Shown here: one piece after another, positions 55,001-63,002 of the stretch | How positions within the stretch are numbered: the first letter of the stretch is position 1 | Layout of the letters: every line of letters starts with the position of its first letter | NCBI GenBank assembly: GCA_036489755.1 | Contig: DASXFD010000075.1 | Span: 1-64,000 of the forward strand | Direction of reading: 5' to 3' | Origin: JABFXX01 sp036489755 | GTDB taxonomy: Bacteria; Myxococcota_A; Polyangia; Haliangiales; Haliangiaceae | DNA length: 64,000 nucleotides | Program-made: the position numbers and the translations under genes | Notes under the pieces: generated by a model | What the model was told of the DNA's origin: nothing | Database searches by the model: none | The model's input: only the letters and a program-made list of their open reading frames with translations

Positions 55001-56879
55001 CCTTCGATGCCGGATCGATCGCGATCGCGTTGCGATAGGCGGCGAGCGCGCGCACGGGCTCGCCGAGATGCTCGCGCAGTGCGTCGCCTAGGCGGACGAG
55101 CCGCGCGACGGTGCGGTTAGTCGCGCGCCCCGATGCGCCCTCGAGCAGGTCGGCCATTTCGCGCCAGCGATCGGTCTGCGCGAGCAGATCGGCGAGCGCG
55201 GTGATGCCTTCTTCGTCGTCCTTGTTGTCGGCGACGACGCGCTTCCAGGCGTCGATCGCTTTGCCGAGATCGGCGCGCTGCTGCTGGTGGACGAGCGCGA
55301 CGCGCACCAAGTCCGCGCGGCGCTGGTTCGGCGATGCGACCTTGCTCGCGCGGCTCTCGAGCGCGTTGACGAGGTCGTCCCACCGCGCCTGATTTTCGAG
55401 GATGCTGATGCGCGCATCGAGCGCGGACAGGTCCGACGGATCGCTGTCGACGCGGCGCTCCCACAACAGCAGTGCGCGATCGGTATCGCCGAGCGACTCG
55501 GCGAGCTTGGCGGCTTCGCTCAAGATCGCGGCGCGCGCCGAATCGTTCGCTTCGAGGTGTGCCTGGCGCTCGAGCACGCCGAGTCGATCGCTCGGCCGGT
55601 TGGTCTGCGCGTAGAGCGCGGCGAGCCGGCGTGCGACGCCGAGCTGTTCGTGCTCGGCCGCACCGTTGACGGCCGATGCCTCGACGTAGAGGCCGATCGC
55701 ACTCTCGACGTCCTCGAGCCGATCGAGCCGCGTGCGCGCGGCTTCGGCGAGCAGCTCGACTTTGCGCGTCGGATCGACCGAGCCGTTGTTGCCGCGCGCG
55801 GCCGCGGCCAGACCGGCCGCGTAACGATCGTGGTGACCGCCGCGATCGGCGAGCTGGCGCAGTTTCTCCTCGGTCACGCTCGACTCGGGCGCGATCGACA
55901 GCAGCGCCGCGTAGTGATCCATCGCGGCGGGCAGGTCGTCGAGCTCGGCGAGCCGAGAGCCGGCTTCTTCACGCAGGTCGCGCGAATGCGACGGATCGAT
56001 CTGGATGATCTTCTCGAGGACACGGATCACCTCGCGCGGCCGTTGCGCGGTGTCGTGATGCGAGCGCAGGAGGTCCATCGCGGCGTCGCGCACCGACTTC
56101 GTGGCCTTCGGCGACTCGATGATGCGCTCGAGGAGCTGCGTCGACTCGCGATCGTCCTCGGCTTCGTTGAGCAGCGGCTTGACGGCCGCGAGCGCGTTCT
56201 GCGGATCGCCGAGGTCGTCGAGCCAGCACGCGGCGATGCGCGCGCGCGTCTTCTCGCGCTCGCGCTTGCTCTGGGTCTCGAGGCGGCCTTCCCACAGCGC
56301 GATCAGATCGGCCCAGCGCTCGTGGCGCTCGAGCAAGCGCTCGAGGCTCTGCCCGACGCGCACGTCGTCGGGGACGAGCGGCAACAGCTGCTTGTAAAAC
56401 GAGATCGCTTGCTCGGGCTGGTTCGCGACGTCCTTCGCGAGCTGCGCGGCCTCGCGCAACAAGCGCACGCGCGACGCTTTGTCTTTGCTCGCGGCGATCG
56501 CGCGGTTGTAGAGCGCGAGCACGTCGGCCCAGCGCTCGGCGACGGTGTAGATGACGGACAGTCGCTGCAGCGCCAATTCCGACGCGGGTGCGAGCACCAG
56601 CACGCGCGACAAGATCTTCTCGAGGACCTTCGGATCGTCGCCGAACCATTCGTCGCAAAACCCGCCCGCGCGTTCGCCGATCATCTCGGCAACCTCGGGC
56701 TCGAGCGAGCTCGCGAGCGTCTCGTTGAACAGCGCGACGATGTCGTCGGGCTTGTCGAGCTCGGCGGCGAGCGACTCGGCGTCTTCCCATGCGCTCACCG
56801 CGTGCGGCGAGTGTTTGACGGCGGCGGTGGCTTCGTCGAATCGAGACAGGTCGGCCATGAGTCCTTCCCAGATCCGCAT
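49083..56879 (-). CDS. Giant TPR-repeat protein (2,598 residues)
   Basis: Almost entirely helical hairpins of about 34 residues with TPR character ('ALYNRAIAASKDKASRVRLL', 'QAISFYKQLLPLVPDDVRVG', 'DPQNALAAVKPLLNEAEDD', 'AMDHYAALLSIAPESSV'), continuing to the C-terminus. There is no signal peptide or membrane helix. ATG 56879 has GGAG 5 bases upstream; ATG 56858 is also possible. Such proteins form long superhelical scaffolds; similar very large TPR proteins occur in myxobacteria. It begins 40 bases after the TonB-dependent-receptor-like gene and ends inside the inverted-repeat element. Being cytoplasmic while its operon partner is in the outer membrane, it may act in assembly or signalling; the role is unknown. 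Confidence 0.85.
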   Translation of the reverse strand: MRIWEGLMADLSRFDEATAAVKHSPHAVSAWEDAESLAAELDKPDDIVALFNETLASSLEPEVAEMIGERAGGFCDEWFGDDPKVLEKILSRVLVLAPASELALQRLSVIYTVAERWADVLALYNRAIAASKDKASRVRLLREAAQLAKDVANQPEQAISFYKQLLPLVPDDVRVGQSLERLLERHERWADLIALWEGRLETQSKREREKTRARIAACWLDDLGDPQNALAAVKPLLNEAEDDRESTQLLERIIESPKATKSVRDAAMDLLRSHHDTAQRPREVIRVLEKIIQIDPSHSRDLREEAGSRLAELDDLPAAMDHYAALLSIAPESSVTEEKLRQLADRGGHHDRYAAGLAAAARGNNGSVDPTRKVELLAEAARTRLDRLEDVESAIGLYVEASAVNGAAEHEQLGVARRLAALYAQTNRPSDRLGVLERQAHLEANDSARAAILSEAAKLAESLGDTDRALLLWERRVDSDPSDLSALDARISILENQARWDDLVNALESRASKVASPNQRRADLVRVALVHQQQRADLGKAIDAWKRVVADNKDDEEGITALADLLAQTDRWREMADLLEGASGRATNRTVARLVRLGDALREHLGEPVRALAAYRNAIAIDPASKEARAGLTGLLEVASTRAASADALAQAMRTTNDVTGVLDLLPARLAEAPDDKTKLALLREAAQLRLEHKHDAAGALADLSRAFPLAPRDQLIENQLQSLARSVGDYTTLGIAYIEAIAALGATDKRETARLRLAYADLAADHLNDAAQAAEAYQQVAETEPGNRRPVQAFATLGARLGKWADVASVVVRHASVREAFDDELLSILESGAQQSGAPEARDQLASALAAALDKHKLPGAVAAQYQHRLSALHRDGRKDRAAAIASLRRALELGGDRLAWLQDLVTLEREQAGASGSQQLLDALRRLADADGKDLDALVGSADVASKLGEREQALQILSAVLGRATAAWRGTAAIRSARSVDAVAKWAIDGLVDLYRTGGRARAAVDTLIEAARLPFDQATRRDMRLRAAQLATVELGDNAAAIDMYRGVLVSQPNDLEVIERLAHLLAVEDRVPELLTLRQIQLGLETDQDRKLELRLELAKLVGIVEERGGRLDALRANLEDRPGHEASIDAVAQLLSSKGQHRQLADLLENQAQRLETAGDLPRASKLWSRYAGVAEHDTKEVERAISGHRRVVALAPTSDSLRALARLNLERGQSAQAVPWLESLLGTVSPSERLLVVGQLAKAHLAANQPDRAIAAIEVNVDDKMPAIELRKLLADLYRKAELWEPLARHLTRSLPLLKDEEKLAREFSREAVSIYLHKLGSPAHAIPALETALALDPTDKDLRTALATGQRVAGKLVEARALLGELIADFGRRRSPERAALHVELARVAQAEGKIDEAMAEMDSASKMDATNASIQKELAEMARAAGQVDKAERTYRGLLLVVRRTPPGDDENAVGPSEVLYELHQLAKSRGEDDQAKELLESAMESAIQSDAGVRRLRRSLLAHGEGQRLLEVLEKRLATNPEPQSQARMLGDMAEALDQQLHRPNDALDSLIKAINAVPSRLDLHERSRELAKRIGSTVKYVEAIESVVDRLRRKDDPPLIAAILMKAGEALEQDAGDLRGAANLYRRVEILGEKLAEAFYAQARVAAALGDTAEQARTLDKMFELAGTDSEPTPQQVDALYRLSEIFIGSDTRRKQGIDLLERAFAAEPRWGQAGRLLKLAAVHQPDDEKILGMYERVARNGGDQELLLDFLERRAGLSSASPTQIREAVDLAVELVQDARAEALLVRAVAAARDTADGLGSAPWAVLALAERRLAANDLAQARDLTYEIAPIVEPEQVDGLLMRIATRALAHRKIDLAADVYEFLRERSPADRAVWQPLLTIYRELGDGDRLGSVVSSTLPALMTPAERNALRIEHAKFLIENLKRHHDALDVLRDGLRDDPDNLEAAQLYEETLRELGDDDGIAEFLWSRFEDAQRRGHRDSTVDVALRLGELLEKQGSPDAVRVYRAALVIAPDDREILRRVVARLDSDGIANPREGALLMERLLAVESPERAPSLAGKLATMWEAAGDFKGVQRTLELAHKSAPEDAAIHNRLEQWYRDHEQWAELAELMVRDAERLGDTAGVQRLREAASVYSGFLGQPLKAAEVLRKARQRAPQVIELVTDHAAALAAAGELDAAQRAIGEALATVEGASRTGLLMLRASFRQQLGDDASAVQDLTEAYGHDKERVSESLVNGLERLRARAERDGDMPTERRATLELSKLLVQHGDLERGRSFLVAWIERDTRDAEPLYMLCDLDESIEHWDGVAAAATRLAYVTEGPDQVTAALRVVDASVKSGRPGEAVTVLELVHQAQPGVEVIRDRLRDSYEAAGEFRQLAGILIADAEHGSDPAARYANYRRAAELLLYQLEDAAGAQVPAQKALELQPDDHGALMLNVDVLITSGQLEDAGRTLEAAISAQKKRTPELAVAQQRMGRVCAMLNDKDGQLNWLKKAFDVDRKNAEVAAELAQLATEIGDYELALKPLRAITLMDNPSPVTRPMALLWEAKIEHARGNRAKAELWAKKALREDPAFADAQQFLDELN

Positions 56880-56919
56880 CGCGTCTCCACGGCGCAACAG
56901 CGGGGAAGAAATCGTATCA

Positions 56920-59547
56920 CTAGAACGCGCGGTGAATTCCGAGGACGGCCATGAACGGAGGCTGATATTCGGTGGCCGTGGCGAACGTCGTGAGCCGAAC
57001 GGCGGGCGTGCCGAGCTCGGACTTGAGCCAGACGAGATCCTCGTAGGACCCTCCATCGATGGGCAGGACGTCGTCGCCGGTGTAAACGGCGTCTTGATTC
57101 TCGACCGCGCGCCGATCGAAGATGTTGAGGAAGTCGAGGGTCACGTCGAAGCGCCGGTACGAGGCGCCGAGCCGGAAGTTTGCCTGCGTGAGCATCGGGC
57201 CGTAGCCGCCGGCGCCGCGGGGTAGCAAATAGACGAGCCCTTCCGGGCCTTGAGCCATGACGTCGATCGGCATGCCGCTCTGCAGCGACACCCGCGCGGA
57301 TGCCATGATCGTCACCGAGCCGAGCTTCCAGTGCCTTTCGCCCTCGAAGTACAGCCGCTGGCCGGGCGTGGTCGGCAAGGGGCCGGATTGGTTCGTGGAC
57401 CAGACGTCGAAGTCGGCGCTGTTGTAGAGGACCGCGCCCTCGAGCGGGTTGTACGCGCCCGTCCAGTTGCCGAACGTCTCGCCCCACGCCCAGCCGACGC
57501 GCAGATCCGACCACGCGTCGAGCGCCGTCGACAGCTCGAAGGCGACCAGCTGCGTCGAGCGCTGGGCCGGATCCTCGTCGCCGAGCTGGCCCGGGTTCGC
57601 GAAGCCGTCGAACGTCGACTCGATGCCGTCGCGCAGCCAGCGGCCCTGCACGTACGCGCGCGCGCGGATGATGCGATTGAGCGCGACCTCGACGCCGGCG
57701 GTCAGCTCGTCCTGCGTGACCGGCGCGATGCCGTCGAGCACCGATTGCGGCTGGCCCGGGAAGAAGGTGCGCGTCGTCGTGCCGTTGAACGTCAGCTCGT
57801 CCGCGTAACGATCGCCGACGAGCACCGTCGAGCCGAGCCCCGTCGGGAGCAGCGCGAAGCTGCGGCCCATGCTCACCCACGCGCGCGAGCGACCGCCGCC
57901 GAGAAAGTCCCAGCTGGCGCCGAACCGCGGCGCGAGCTCGTCGGAAAAGTGCAGCGCGGGGCCGACCCACATGAGCTCCCAGCGCATGCCGCCGTCGACC
58001 TGGATCGAGGGCGTGGGCTGCCACGTGTCCTCGGCATACGCCGCGCCGTAGAGCGTGCGATAGGCGAGCTCGGAGACGTCGACGTACGGGCAGGGCACCT
58101 CGATGTCGGTCGGGCACGTCTGCGTTTGCGACACGAACCGCCGCACGTCGTTCTCGCCGGAGAACAGCGACAGCTCCTGCTGGCCGCCGGTGAAGCTCGA
58201 GTCGGTGACCTGCTGCGAATCCTCGACGGTGGCACCGATGCGCAGCGCGTGGTTGCCGAGCCGGTGCGCGGCGTCGGCGGTGAACGTCAGCCGATCGGCG
58301 ACGATGTTTTGCAGCTCGCCGGCGCCCCCGCTCTCGAACCAGCCGAGCGGCACCGGGCACTGGTCGATCATCGGGAACTGGCCGTCGCTGCATTTTTGCG
58401 CGAGCACCGGATCGTCGGCGAGCGTCGGCGGCACGTACACGGACAGCTGCTGCGGCGTGTTTTCAGCCGCCGGGTCGCGCGCCGACTCCCATTGTTGCGA
58501 GCGATGCCATGCGGCCTGCAGCCGCACTTTCGTGTCGTGCGCGTCGGCGCGATACGTCGCGATCACGTCGCCGACGTAGTGCGTGGCGTCGATCGCGCCG
58601 GCCTGCGGCGTCGCGTTGTAGTCGAATTGCGTCGCGCTCGACAGCGTGCCGATCGCGCTCAGCGTCAGGTGATGCACGCCGCCATCGACGCCGGCGCGCA
58701 GCATCATCGGGATCGAGTACTCGCCGATGTTCGAGTGGCTCTGCTCGATCGTCTGCGTCGACGCGAGCCCGGGAATCCCGTCGGGAATGCCGTTTCCGTC
58801 GTCGTCCGTGAGCTCTTGCGCGGTGAGGTTCAGCTTCGTGTCGCTGACCGTCGGCGCGATGCCGGCGACCCACCATGCCTTCGCGTTTGGAAACCAATGC
58901 GGCAGCGGGCCGCTCGCGACGATCGACGCGGTTGCCGACGGCCCCGGATCGAGCGTGCCGGTGCGAACCTGGTACGTGTTCGCGATCTCGGGCAGGTGGC
59001 GCGCCTCGCCGGACCAGCCGCCCCACGCGTTCACTTCGACGTCGAGCTTGTCGCCGCCGGTCTTGAGCCGCGCGTCGATCGTGCCGCCGGTCGACGTGCG
59101 ATCGCGCGCGGCAAACCCGCCGACCTGGACGAGAATCCCGTCGAGGAACGTCAGCGGCAGCTTGGTGTCGGCGCCGCCGGTGCGAATGTTGTCGGCGGGT
59201 GCGCCTTCGACGGTCCATCGATTCTCGAGCCCGTTACCGCCGGCGATCGACAGGCCCGCGTCGTCGCGGCCCACGCCGGTGACGTAGCTCGCGACCTGAT
59301 CGTGCGTCGCGTTCGCGGTCGGCAGCGACAGCAGATATGCGGCCGGCAGCCACGTCGCGATCGCCTGCGGCGCGGCATCGTCGGCCATCGCATCGGTCGC
59401 GCCCGCGCAGCCGAAATCGAGGCCGTCTTCGCAGTTGATCGCCTGCTGCGCTTGCGGCGCCTTCGTGAAGCCGAAGGTGTCGCGGATGTCGGCGTGCGCC
59501 ACGCTGGGGGTGGTCGCCACGAGCAGCGCACAGGTGGCGAGCTTCAC
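56920..59547 (-). CDS. TonB-dependent-receptor-like outer-membrane barrel
   Basis: An 875-residue protein from GTG 59547 (no obvious ribosome-binding site). Signal peptide MKLATCALLVATTPSVAHA. Residues about 80-170 resemble a plug domain ('YVTGVGRDDAGLSIAGGNGL', 'LPLTFLDGILVQVGG'). The rest is alternating strands ('TYQVRTGTLDPG', 'LRIGATVEDSQQV', 'AYAEDTWQPTPSIQVDGGMR', 'FGASWDFLGGGRSRAWVSM') ending in '..VLGIHRAF' with the terminal Phe of outer-membrane proteins. No N-terminal carboxypeptidase-like domain and no clear TonB box. Cys pairs in a long extracellular loop are notable. It follows the thioredoxin gene by 22 bases. Substrate unknown. Confidence 0.78.
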   Translation of the reverse strand: MKLATCALLVATTPSVAHADIRDTFGFTKAPQAQQAINCEDGLDFGCAGATDAMADDAAPQAIATWLPAAYLLSLPTANATHDQVASYVTGVGRDDAGLSIAGGNGLENRWTVEGAPADNIRTGGADTKLPLTFLDGILVQVGGFAARDRTSTGGTIDARLKTGGDKLDVEVNAWGGWSGEARHLPEIANTYQVRTGTLDPGPSATASIVASGPLPHWFPNAKAWWVAGIAPTVSDTKLNLTAQELTDDDGNGIPDGIPGLASTQTIEQSHSNIGEYSIPMMLRAGVDGGVHHLTLSAIGTLSSATQFDYNATPQAGAIDATHYVGDVIATYRADAHDTKVRLQAAWHRSQQWESARDPAAENTPQQLSVYVPPTLADDPVLAQKCSDGQFPMIDQCPVPLGWFESGGAGELQNIVADRLTFTADAAHRLGNHALRIGATVEDSQQVTDSSFTGGQQELSLFSGENDVRRFVSQTQTCPTDIEVPCPYVDVSELAYRTLYGAAYAEDTWQPTPSIQVDGGMRWELMWVGPALHFSDELAPRFGASWDFLGGGRSRAWVSMGRSFALLPTGLGSTVLVGDRYADELTFNGTTTRTFFPGQPQSVLDGIAPVTQDELTAGVEVALNRIIRARAYVQGRWLRDGIESTFDGFANPGQLGDEDPAQRSTQLVAFELSTALDAWSDLRVGWAWGETFGNWTGAYNPLEGAVLYNSADFDVWSTNQSGPLPTTPGQRLYFEGERHWKLGSVTIMASARVSLQSGMPIDVMAQGPEGLVYLLPRGAGGYGPMLTQANFRLGASYRRFDVTLDFLNIFDRRAVENQDAVYTGDDVLPIDGGSYEDLVWLKSELGTPAVRLTTFATATEYQPPFMAVLGIHRAF

Positions 59548-59569
59548 CTAGCGCGACGGTAACACCGGC

Positions 59570-60040
59570 TCAATGCTCGTGGCCGTCGCCGTGGTCGTGA
59601 TCGTGACCGTGCTGATGACCGTGCGCGTGCTCGTGGTCGTGATTGCAGTCCGGTCCGTGCTCGTGACCGTGCTGATGATGTGCCTCGTGCTCCGCGATCT
59701 CGGCTTTGACTTTCGCCATGTCGAGCTTCTGCGCCTGCGCGACGAGCTCTTCGAGCGCCGCCGGCGGGAGCACGCCCGATTCGCGGAACAGCAGCACGCC
59801 ATCGCGGAACAACATCAGCGTCGGGATGGCGGAGATGTTCGCGGCACCCGCGAGCTCTTGCTGGGCTTCCGTATCAACTTTGCCGAACGTGACGTCGGCA
59901 TGCGTCTCCGAAGCCCTCTCGAACACCGGCGCGAACGCGCGGCACGGACCGCACCATTCCGCCCAGAAGTCGAGCAACACGATTCCGGGCTTTTCGATCG
60001 TGTCCTTGAAGTTGTCTGTGGTGATGGTGACGGTCGCCAT
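59570..60040 (-). CDS. Thioredoxin with His-rich metal-binding tail
   Basis: A 156-residue protein: canonical thioredoxin fold with active site W29-C30-G-P-C33 and the cis-Pro motif 'SAIPTLMLF'. It lacks a signal peptide, so it is cytoplasmic. The last about 40 residues hold 17 histidines ('HHQHGHEHGPDCNHDHEHAH'), a likely Zn/Ni/Cu/Fe-binding tail added to a normal-length thioredoxin. It is the first gene of an apparent operon with the TonB-dependent-receptor-like protein and the giant TPR protein. Metal-linked redox control is plausible, but this is inference. Confidence 0.88.
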   Translation of the reverse strand: MATVTITTDNFKDTIEKPGIVLLDFWAEWCGPCRAFAPVFERASETHADVTFGKVDTEAQQELAGAANISAIPTLMLFRDGVLLFRESGVLPPAALEELVAQAQKLDMAKVKAEIAEHEAHHQHGHEHGPDCNHDHEHAHGHQHGHDHDHGDGHEH

Positions 60041-60116
60041 TCACCGCAGCCTGTCCTGTTAGGCCCGGGCCGGCAAGCGGCGGGCATCGCTTTGCGCGCG
60101 GTGCTAGCCTTCCTAC

Positions 60117-60725
60117 GTGAAGCTACGGATCACGTACAACGCGCCGGTCGTGCTGACGTTCACGATCGCCGCGGTCGTGGTGTTCCTGGTCAACCAGGCG
60201 GTCCCGTCGACGAGCGTATGGTTTCACGCGTACCCGTACCTGCGCGGCGCGCCGACGTACGTCGGGCTCGTCGGGCACATCCTCGGTCACGAGAGCTGGG
60301 AGCATCTGCTCGGCAACTTCATGCTGATCTTGCTCATCGGGCCGATCCTCGAAGAGCGCCACGGCTCGATCAGGCTGCTCTTGATGATCCTCGTGACCGC
60401 GCTCGTCACCGGGCTCATCAACCTCTCGCTGTCGAGCACGATCCTGCTCGGCGCGAGCGGCATCGCGTTCATGATGATCCTGCTCGCGTCGATGGCGAAC
60501 GTGCGCGGCGGCGAGATTCCGCTGACGTTCATCGCGGTCGCGATCATCTATCTCGGCGGCGAGATCGTGAAGTCGTTCAACCACGATCAGGTCTCGCACA
60601 TGGCTCACCTGATCGGCGGCACCGTCGGCGCGGCCTTCGGCTTCTTGGCGGCGGGCCGCCGCGGCTCGGTCGCGAGCAAGGTCAAGGCGAAGGCGCCGGT
60701 CGACCTCGCCAAGCTCAAAATATAG
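60117..60725 (+). CDS. Rhomboid-family intramembrane serine protease
   Basis: A 202-residue protein with about six hydrophobic helices. Key residues: the HxxxN motif at His63-Asn67 ('HLLGN'), nucleophile Ser114 in GASG, and His164 in 'HMAHLIGG'. Start GTG 60117. Rhomboids cleave transmembrane substrates within the bilayer. It is divergent from the thioredoxin, and its stop overlaps the next start as TAGTG. Confidence 0.88.
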   Translation: MKLRITYNAPVVLTFTIAAVVVFLVNQAVPSTSVWFHAYPYLRGAPTYVGLVGHILGHESWEHLLGNFMLILLIGPILEERHGSIRLLLMILVTALVTGLINLSLSSTILLGASGIAFMMILLASMANVRGGEIPLTFIAVAIIYLGGEIVKSFNHDQVSHMAHLIGGTVGAAFGFLAAGRRGSVASKVKAKAPVDLAKLKI

Positions 60726-61081
60726 TGCTGATCCCCGACGACGCGCCGCTCTGCGAAGAGCTCGCGATCGCCTGCGATGCGTGCGGCGCGCGCGCGGCCA
60801 CGCTCGAGTTATTCGACGGGTTCTTCGCGATCAAAGACTTTGTCTCGAGCGAGATGCGTGTCGAGCCGGAGCGCATGGAGCCCTTGCGTGCGGCGATGGC
60901 GGCGCGCGATGCAGCCGGCGTGCACGCGATCTCGTGGGAGCTCGCGCCGTGTTTCTGCCGCGCGTGCCGCGCGTCGTATTGCGCGGCGTGCTGGCACGGC
61001 GTGCTCGTGTTCGACGACGGTTTCTACGACTGCACGCGCGGCACGTGCCCGCGCGGCCACGTGCAGACGATCGACGACTGA
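60725..61081 (+). CDS. Small Zn-ribbon-type Cys-rich protein
   Basis: A 118-residue protein from GTG 60725, overlapping the rhomboid stop by one base. Nine Cys are arranged as 'CDACGA', 'CFCRACRASYCAACW' and 'CTRGTCPRGH', i.e. two probable zinc-binding clusters. No signal peptide. Tight coupling suggests it works with the rhomboid, for instance as a cytosolic adaptor or regulator, but there is no direct evidence. Confidence 0.65.
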   Translation: MLIPDDAPLCEELAIACDACGARAATLELFDGFFAIKDFVSSEMRVEPERMEPLRAAMAARDAAGVHAISWELAPCFCRACRASYCAACWHGVLVFDDGFYDCTRGTCPRGHVQTIDD

Positions 61082-61102
61082 CACGTCGAGCAGCGCCATC
61101 GT

Positions 61103-61558
61103 TTAGCGATACGGCGGCGCCGCGACGTCGACGAGCTCGCTGTTGTACTCGTGGCCGACCGGAATCGCCTGCGGGTCCTGGCAGTACCACTCGACGAAGC
61201 CGCAACCGGTGCATACGAACGTCTCGAGCGTACCGACGCCGCCCGTGATGCGCGGCTCGGCGACGGTGCGGCCCTTGCGAATCCAGCGCTCTTCGGCCAC
61301 TGGATGCGCGGTGAGCGTCATCGGCGCGGCGATCCGGTGGTTGGTGACGACGTCGCTGCCGAGGCCCTGATCGACGGCCGCGCTGTACTCGCGCGGCATG
61401 ACGCGAACGAACCGCGTCGCGTTGCAGCGCGTGCACGGAACGGCCGGCCTCGTCGACGGCGGCAACGGGCGCAGGCCGAGCTTGTCGGCGCAGTCCTCGC
61501 ACACGTGGAACTGATCGGAGGCTTCGCCGGTCTGGCAGAGCGAGCACGGTTGCGTCAT
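61103..61558 (-). CDS. Zn-ribbon protein
   Basis: A 151-residue protein from ATG 61558. The pairs 'CSLC', 'CEDC', 'CTRC' and 'CTGC' form two or three Zn ribbons; between them lies a beta-rich segment. No membrane or signal segment. It is last in the AAA/4-TM/SDR operon, 17 bases after the dehydrogenase. Function unknown. Confidence 0.65.
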   Translation of the reverse strand: MTQPCSLCQTGEASDQFHVCEDCADKLGLRPLPPSTRPAVPCTRCNATRFVRVMPREYSAAVDQGLGSDVVTNHRIAAPMTLTAHPVAEERWIRKGRTVAEPRITGGVGTLETFVCTGCGFVEWYCQDPQAIPVGHEYNSELVDVAAPPYR

Positions 61559-61575
61559 GCCCGCGACGATACGCG

Positions 61576-62406
61576 CTAGACGAAGAAATCGGGAAACAGC
61601 GGCGAGCTCGGATCGAACGCGTACTCCGACAGATCGGTCTTGCCGGCCGCGGCGAGCACGTCGTCGTCGATGAAGAAGTTGCCGGTGCACTCGCGCGAGT
61701 CGCGCGTGAGGATCGCGTACGCGGCATCGCCCATGATCTCGGGCTTGCGCGAGCCCTTCATCGTCGAAGAGCCACCGAGCAGGTTCTTCACCGCGGCCGT
61801 CGCGATCACGGTGCGCGGCCACAGCGCATTGAACGCGATGCCGGCCGACTTGTACTCGCCGGCCATGCCGAGCACGCACATGCTCATCCCGAACTTCGCC
61901 ATCGTGTACGCGACGTGCGGCGCGAACCACTTGGTCTCCATGTTGAGCGGCGGCGACAGGTTCAAGACGTGCGGGTTTTGCGCCTGCTTGAGGTGCGGGA
62001 TGCACGTCTTCGACACGAGGAACGTGCCTCGCGTGTTGATCGAGTGCATCAAGTCGTAGCGCTTCATCTCGGTCTGCTCGGTGCCGGTGAGGTTGATCGC
62101 GCTCGCGTTGTTGATACAGATGTCGATGCCGCCGAACTTGTCGACGGCGTGCTTCACGGCGGCCTGCACCTGATCTTCGAAGCGGATGTCGCACACGATC
62201 GGCAGCGCCTGGCCGCCGGCACCTTCGATCTCCTTGGCCGCCGTGTAGATCGTGCCGGGCAGCTTCGGGTTCGGCTCGGCGGTCTTCGCCGCGATCACGA
62301 CGTTCGCGCCGTCGCGCGCCGCGCGCACGCCGATCGCCAGGCCGATGCCGCGGCTCGCACCGGTGATGAACAGAGTCTTGCCGCGCAACGATCCAGTGGT
62401 CGCCAT
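61576..62406 (-). CDS. Short-chain dehydrogenase/reductase, HSDL2-like
   Basis: A 276-residue SDR from ATG 62406. NAD(P)-binding TGASRGIG at 15-22, 'NNAS' at 99-102, Ser151, Tyr167 and Lys171 (YTMAK) complete the catalytic set. The insert after the first fold ('TAEPNPKLPGTIYTAAKEIE') is the hallmark of hydroxysteroid-dehydrogenase-like 2 (HSDL2) proteins. It probably reduces or oxidises a hydrophobic or steroid-like substrate. Located 14 bases after the four-helix membrane protein. Confidence 0.9.
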   Translation of the reverse strand: MATTGSLRGKTLFITGASRGIGLAIGVRAARDGANVVIAAKTAEPNPKLPGTIYTAAKEIEGAGGQALPIVCDIRFEDQVQAAVKHAVDKFGGIDICINNASAINLTGTEQTEMKRYDLMHSINTRGTFLVSKTCIPHLKQAQNPHVLNLSPPLNMETKWFAPHVAYTMAKFGMSMCVLGMAGEYKSAGIAFNALWPRTVIATAAVKNLLGGSSTMKGSRKPEIMGDAAYAILTRDSRECTGNFFIDDDVLAAAGKTDLSEYAFDPSSPLFPDFFV

Positions 62407-62420
62407 GCGCGAAACGTAGT

Positions 62421-63002
62421 CTAGAAGTCGTCGGGATTCATCGCGCCGTCCATCAGATCTGGATCGGGTGCGCGATTGATCTTCGCGAGCAGCTGCGCGC
62501 CGGCGATGCCCGCGACCGAGCCGATGCCGAACAGCCAGAACCCCAAGCTGACGCCGACGTAGCCGACGCCGCCGGGCTTGGTCGCGACGAAGACGCAGCC
62601 GCTGATGAGGCCGGCCATGATCGCGAGCAACGCGACCGTCGACGGCGAGATCGGGAGCATCGGCCGCTTCTTCGCGAGCCCGAGCGCGCCGGCGACGAGG
62701 AGACCGAGTGCCGCGAGCGAGCACGTGATCATCGTGACCCAGCCCATCGGCGCGAACGCGCTCGACGCCATGTCGGGCGCATTGCCGCTCATGTGCTGGA
62801 TCGCGTCGACGAGCTCGCTGTTCGAGATCGGGTCGCAGTGCTCGGCGAGGCCGCACGAGATGTTGTCGCGCAGGCCGAACATGACCTCGACGCGGCCGTC
62901 GACGAGCCAGTGCCGCGACAACGCGGCGTAGATCAGGCACGCGGCGCCACCGAGCGCGAGGCCGATCGCGAGCATCCGATTGTCGTGTTTGACCTCGCTC
63001 AT
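62421..63002 (-). CDS. Membrane protein with four helices
   Basis: A 193-residue protein from ATG 63002. Four hydrophobic helices (about 10-28, 90-110, 118-138 and 148-170). The loop between helices 1 and 2 has two Cys in 'ISCGLAEHCDPI', probably extracytoplasmic. It overlaps the AAA ATPase stop by ATGA. No family recognised. Confidence 0.7.
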   Translation of the reverse strand: MSEVKHDNRMLAIGLALGGAACLIYAALSRHWLVDGRVEVMFGLRDNISCGLAEHCDPISNSELVDAIQHMSGNAPDMASSAFAPMGWVTMITCSLAALGLLVAGALGLAKKRPMLPISPSTVALLAIMAGLISGCVFVATKPGGVGYVGVSLGFWLFGIGSVAGIAGAQLLAKINRAPDPDLMDGAMNPDDF

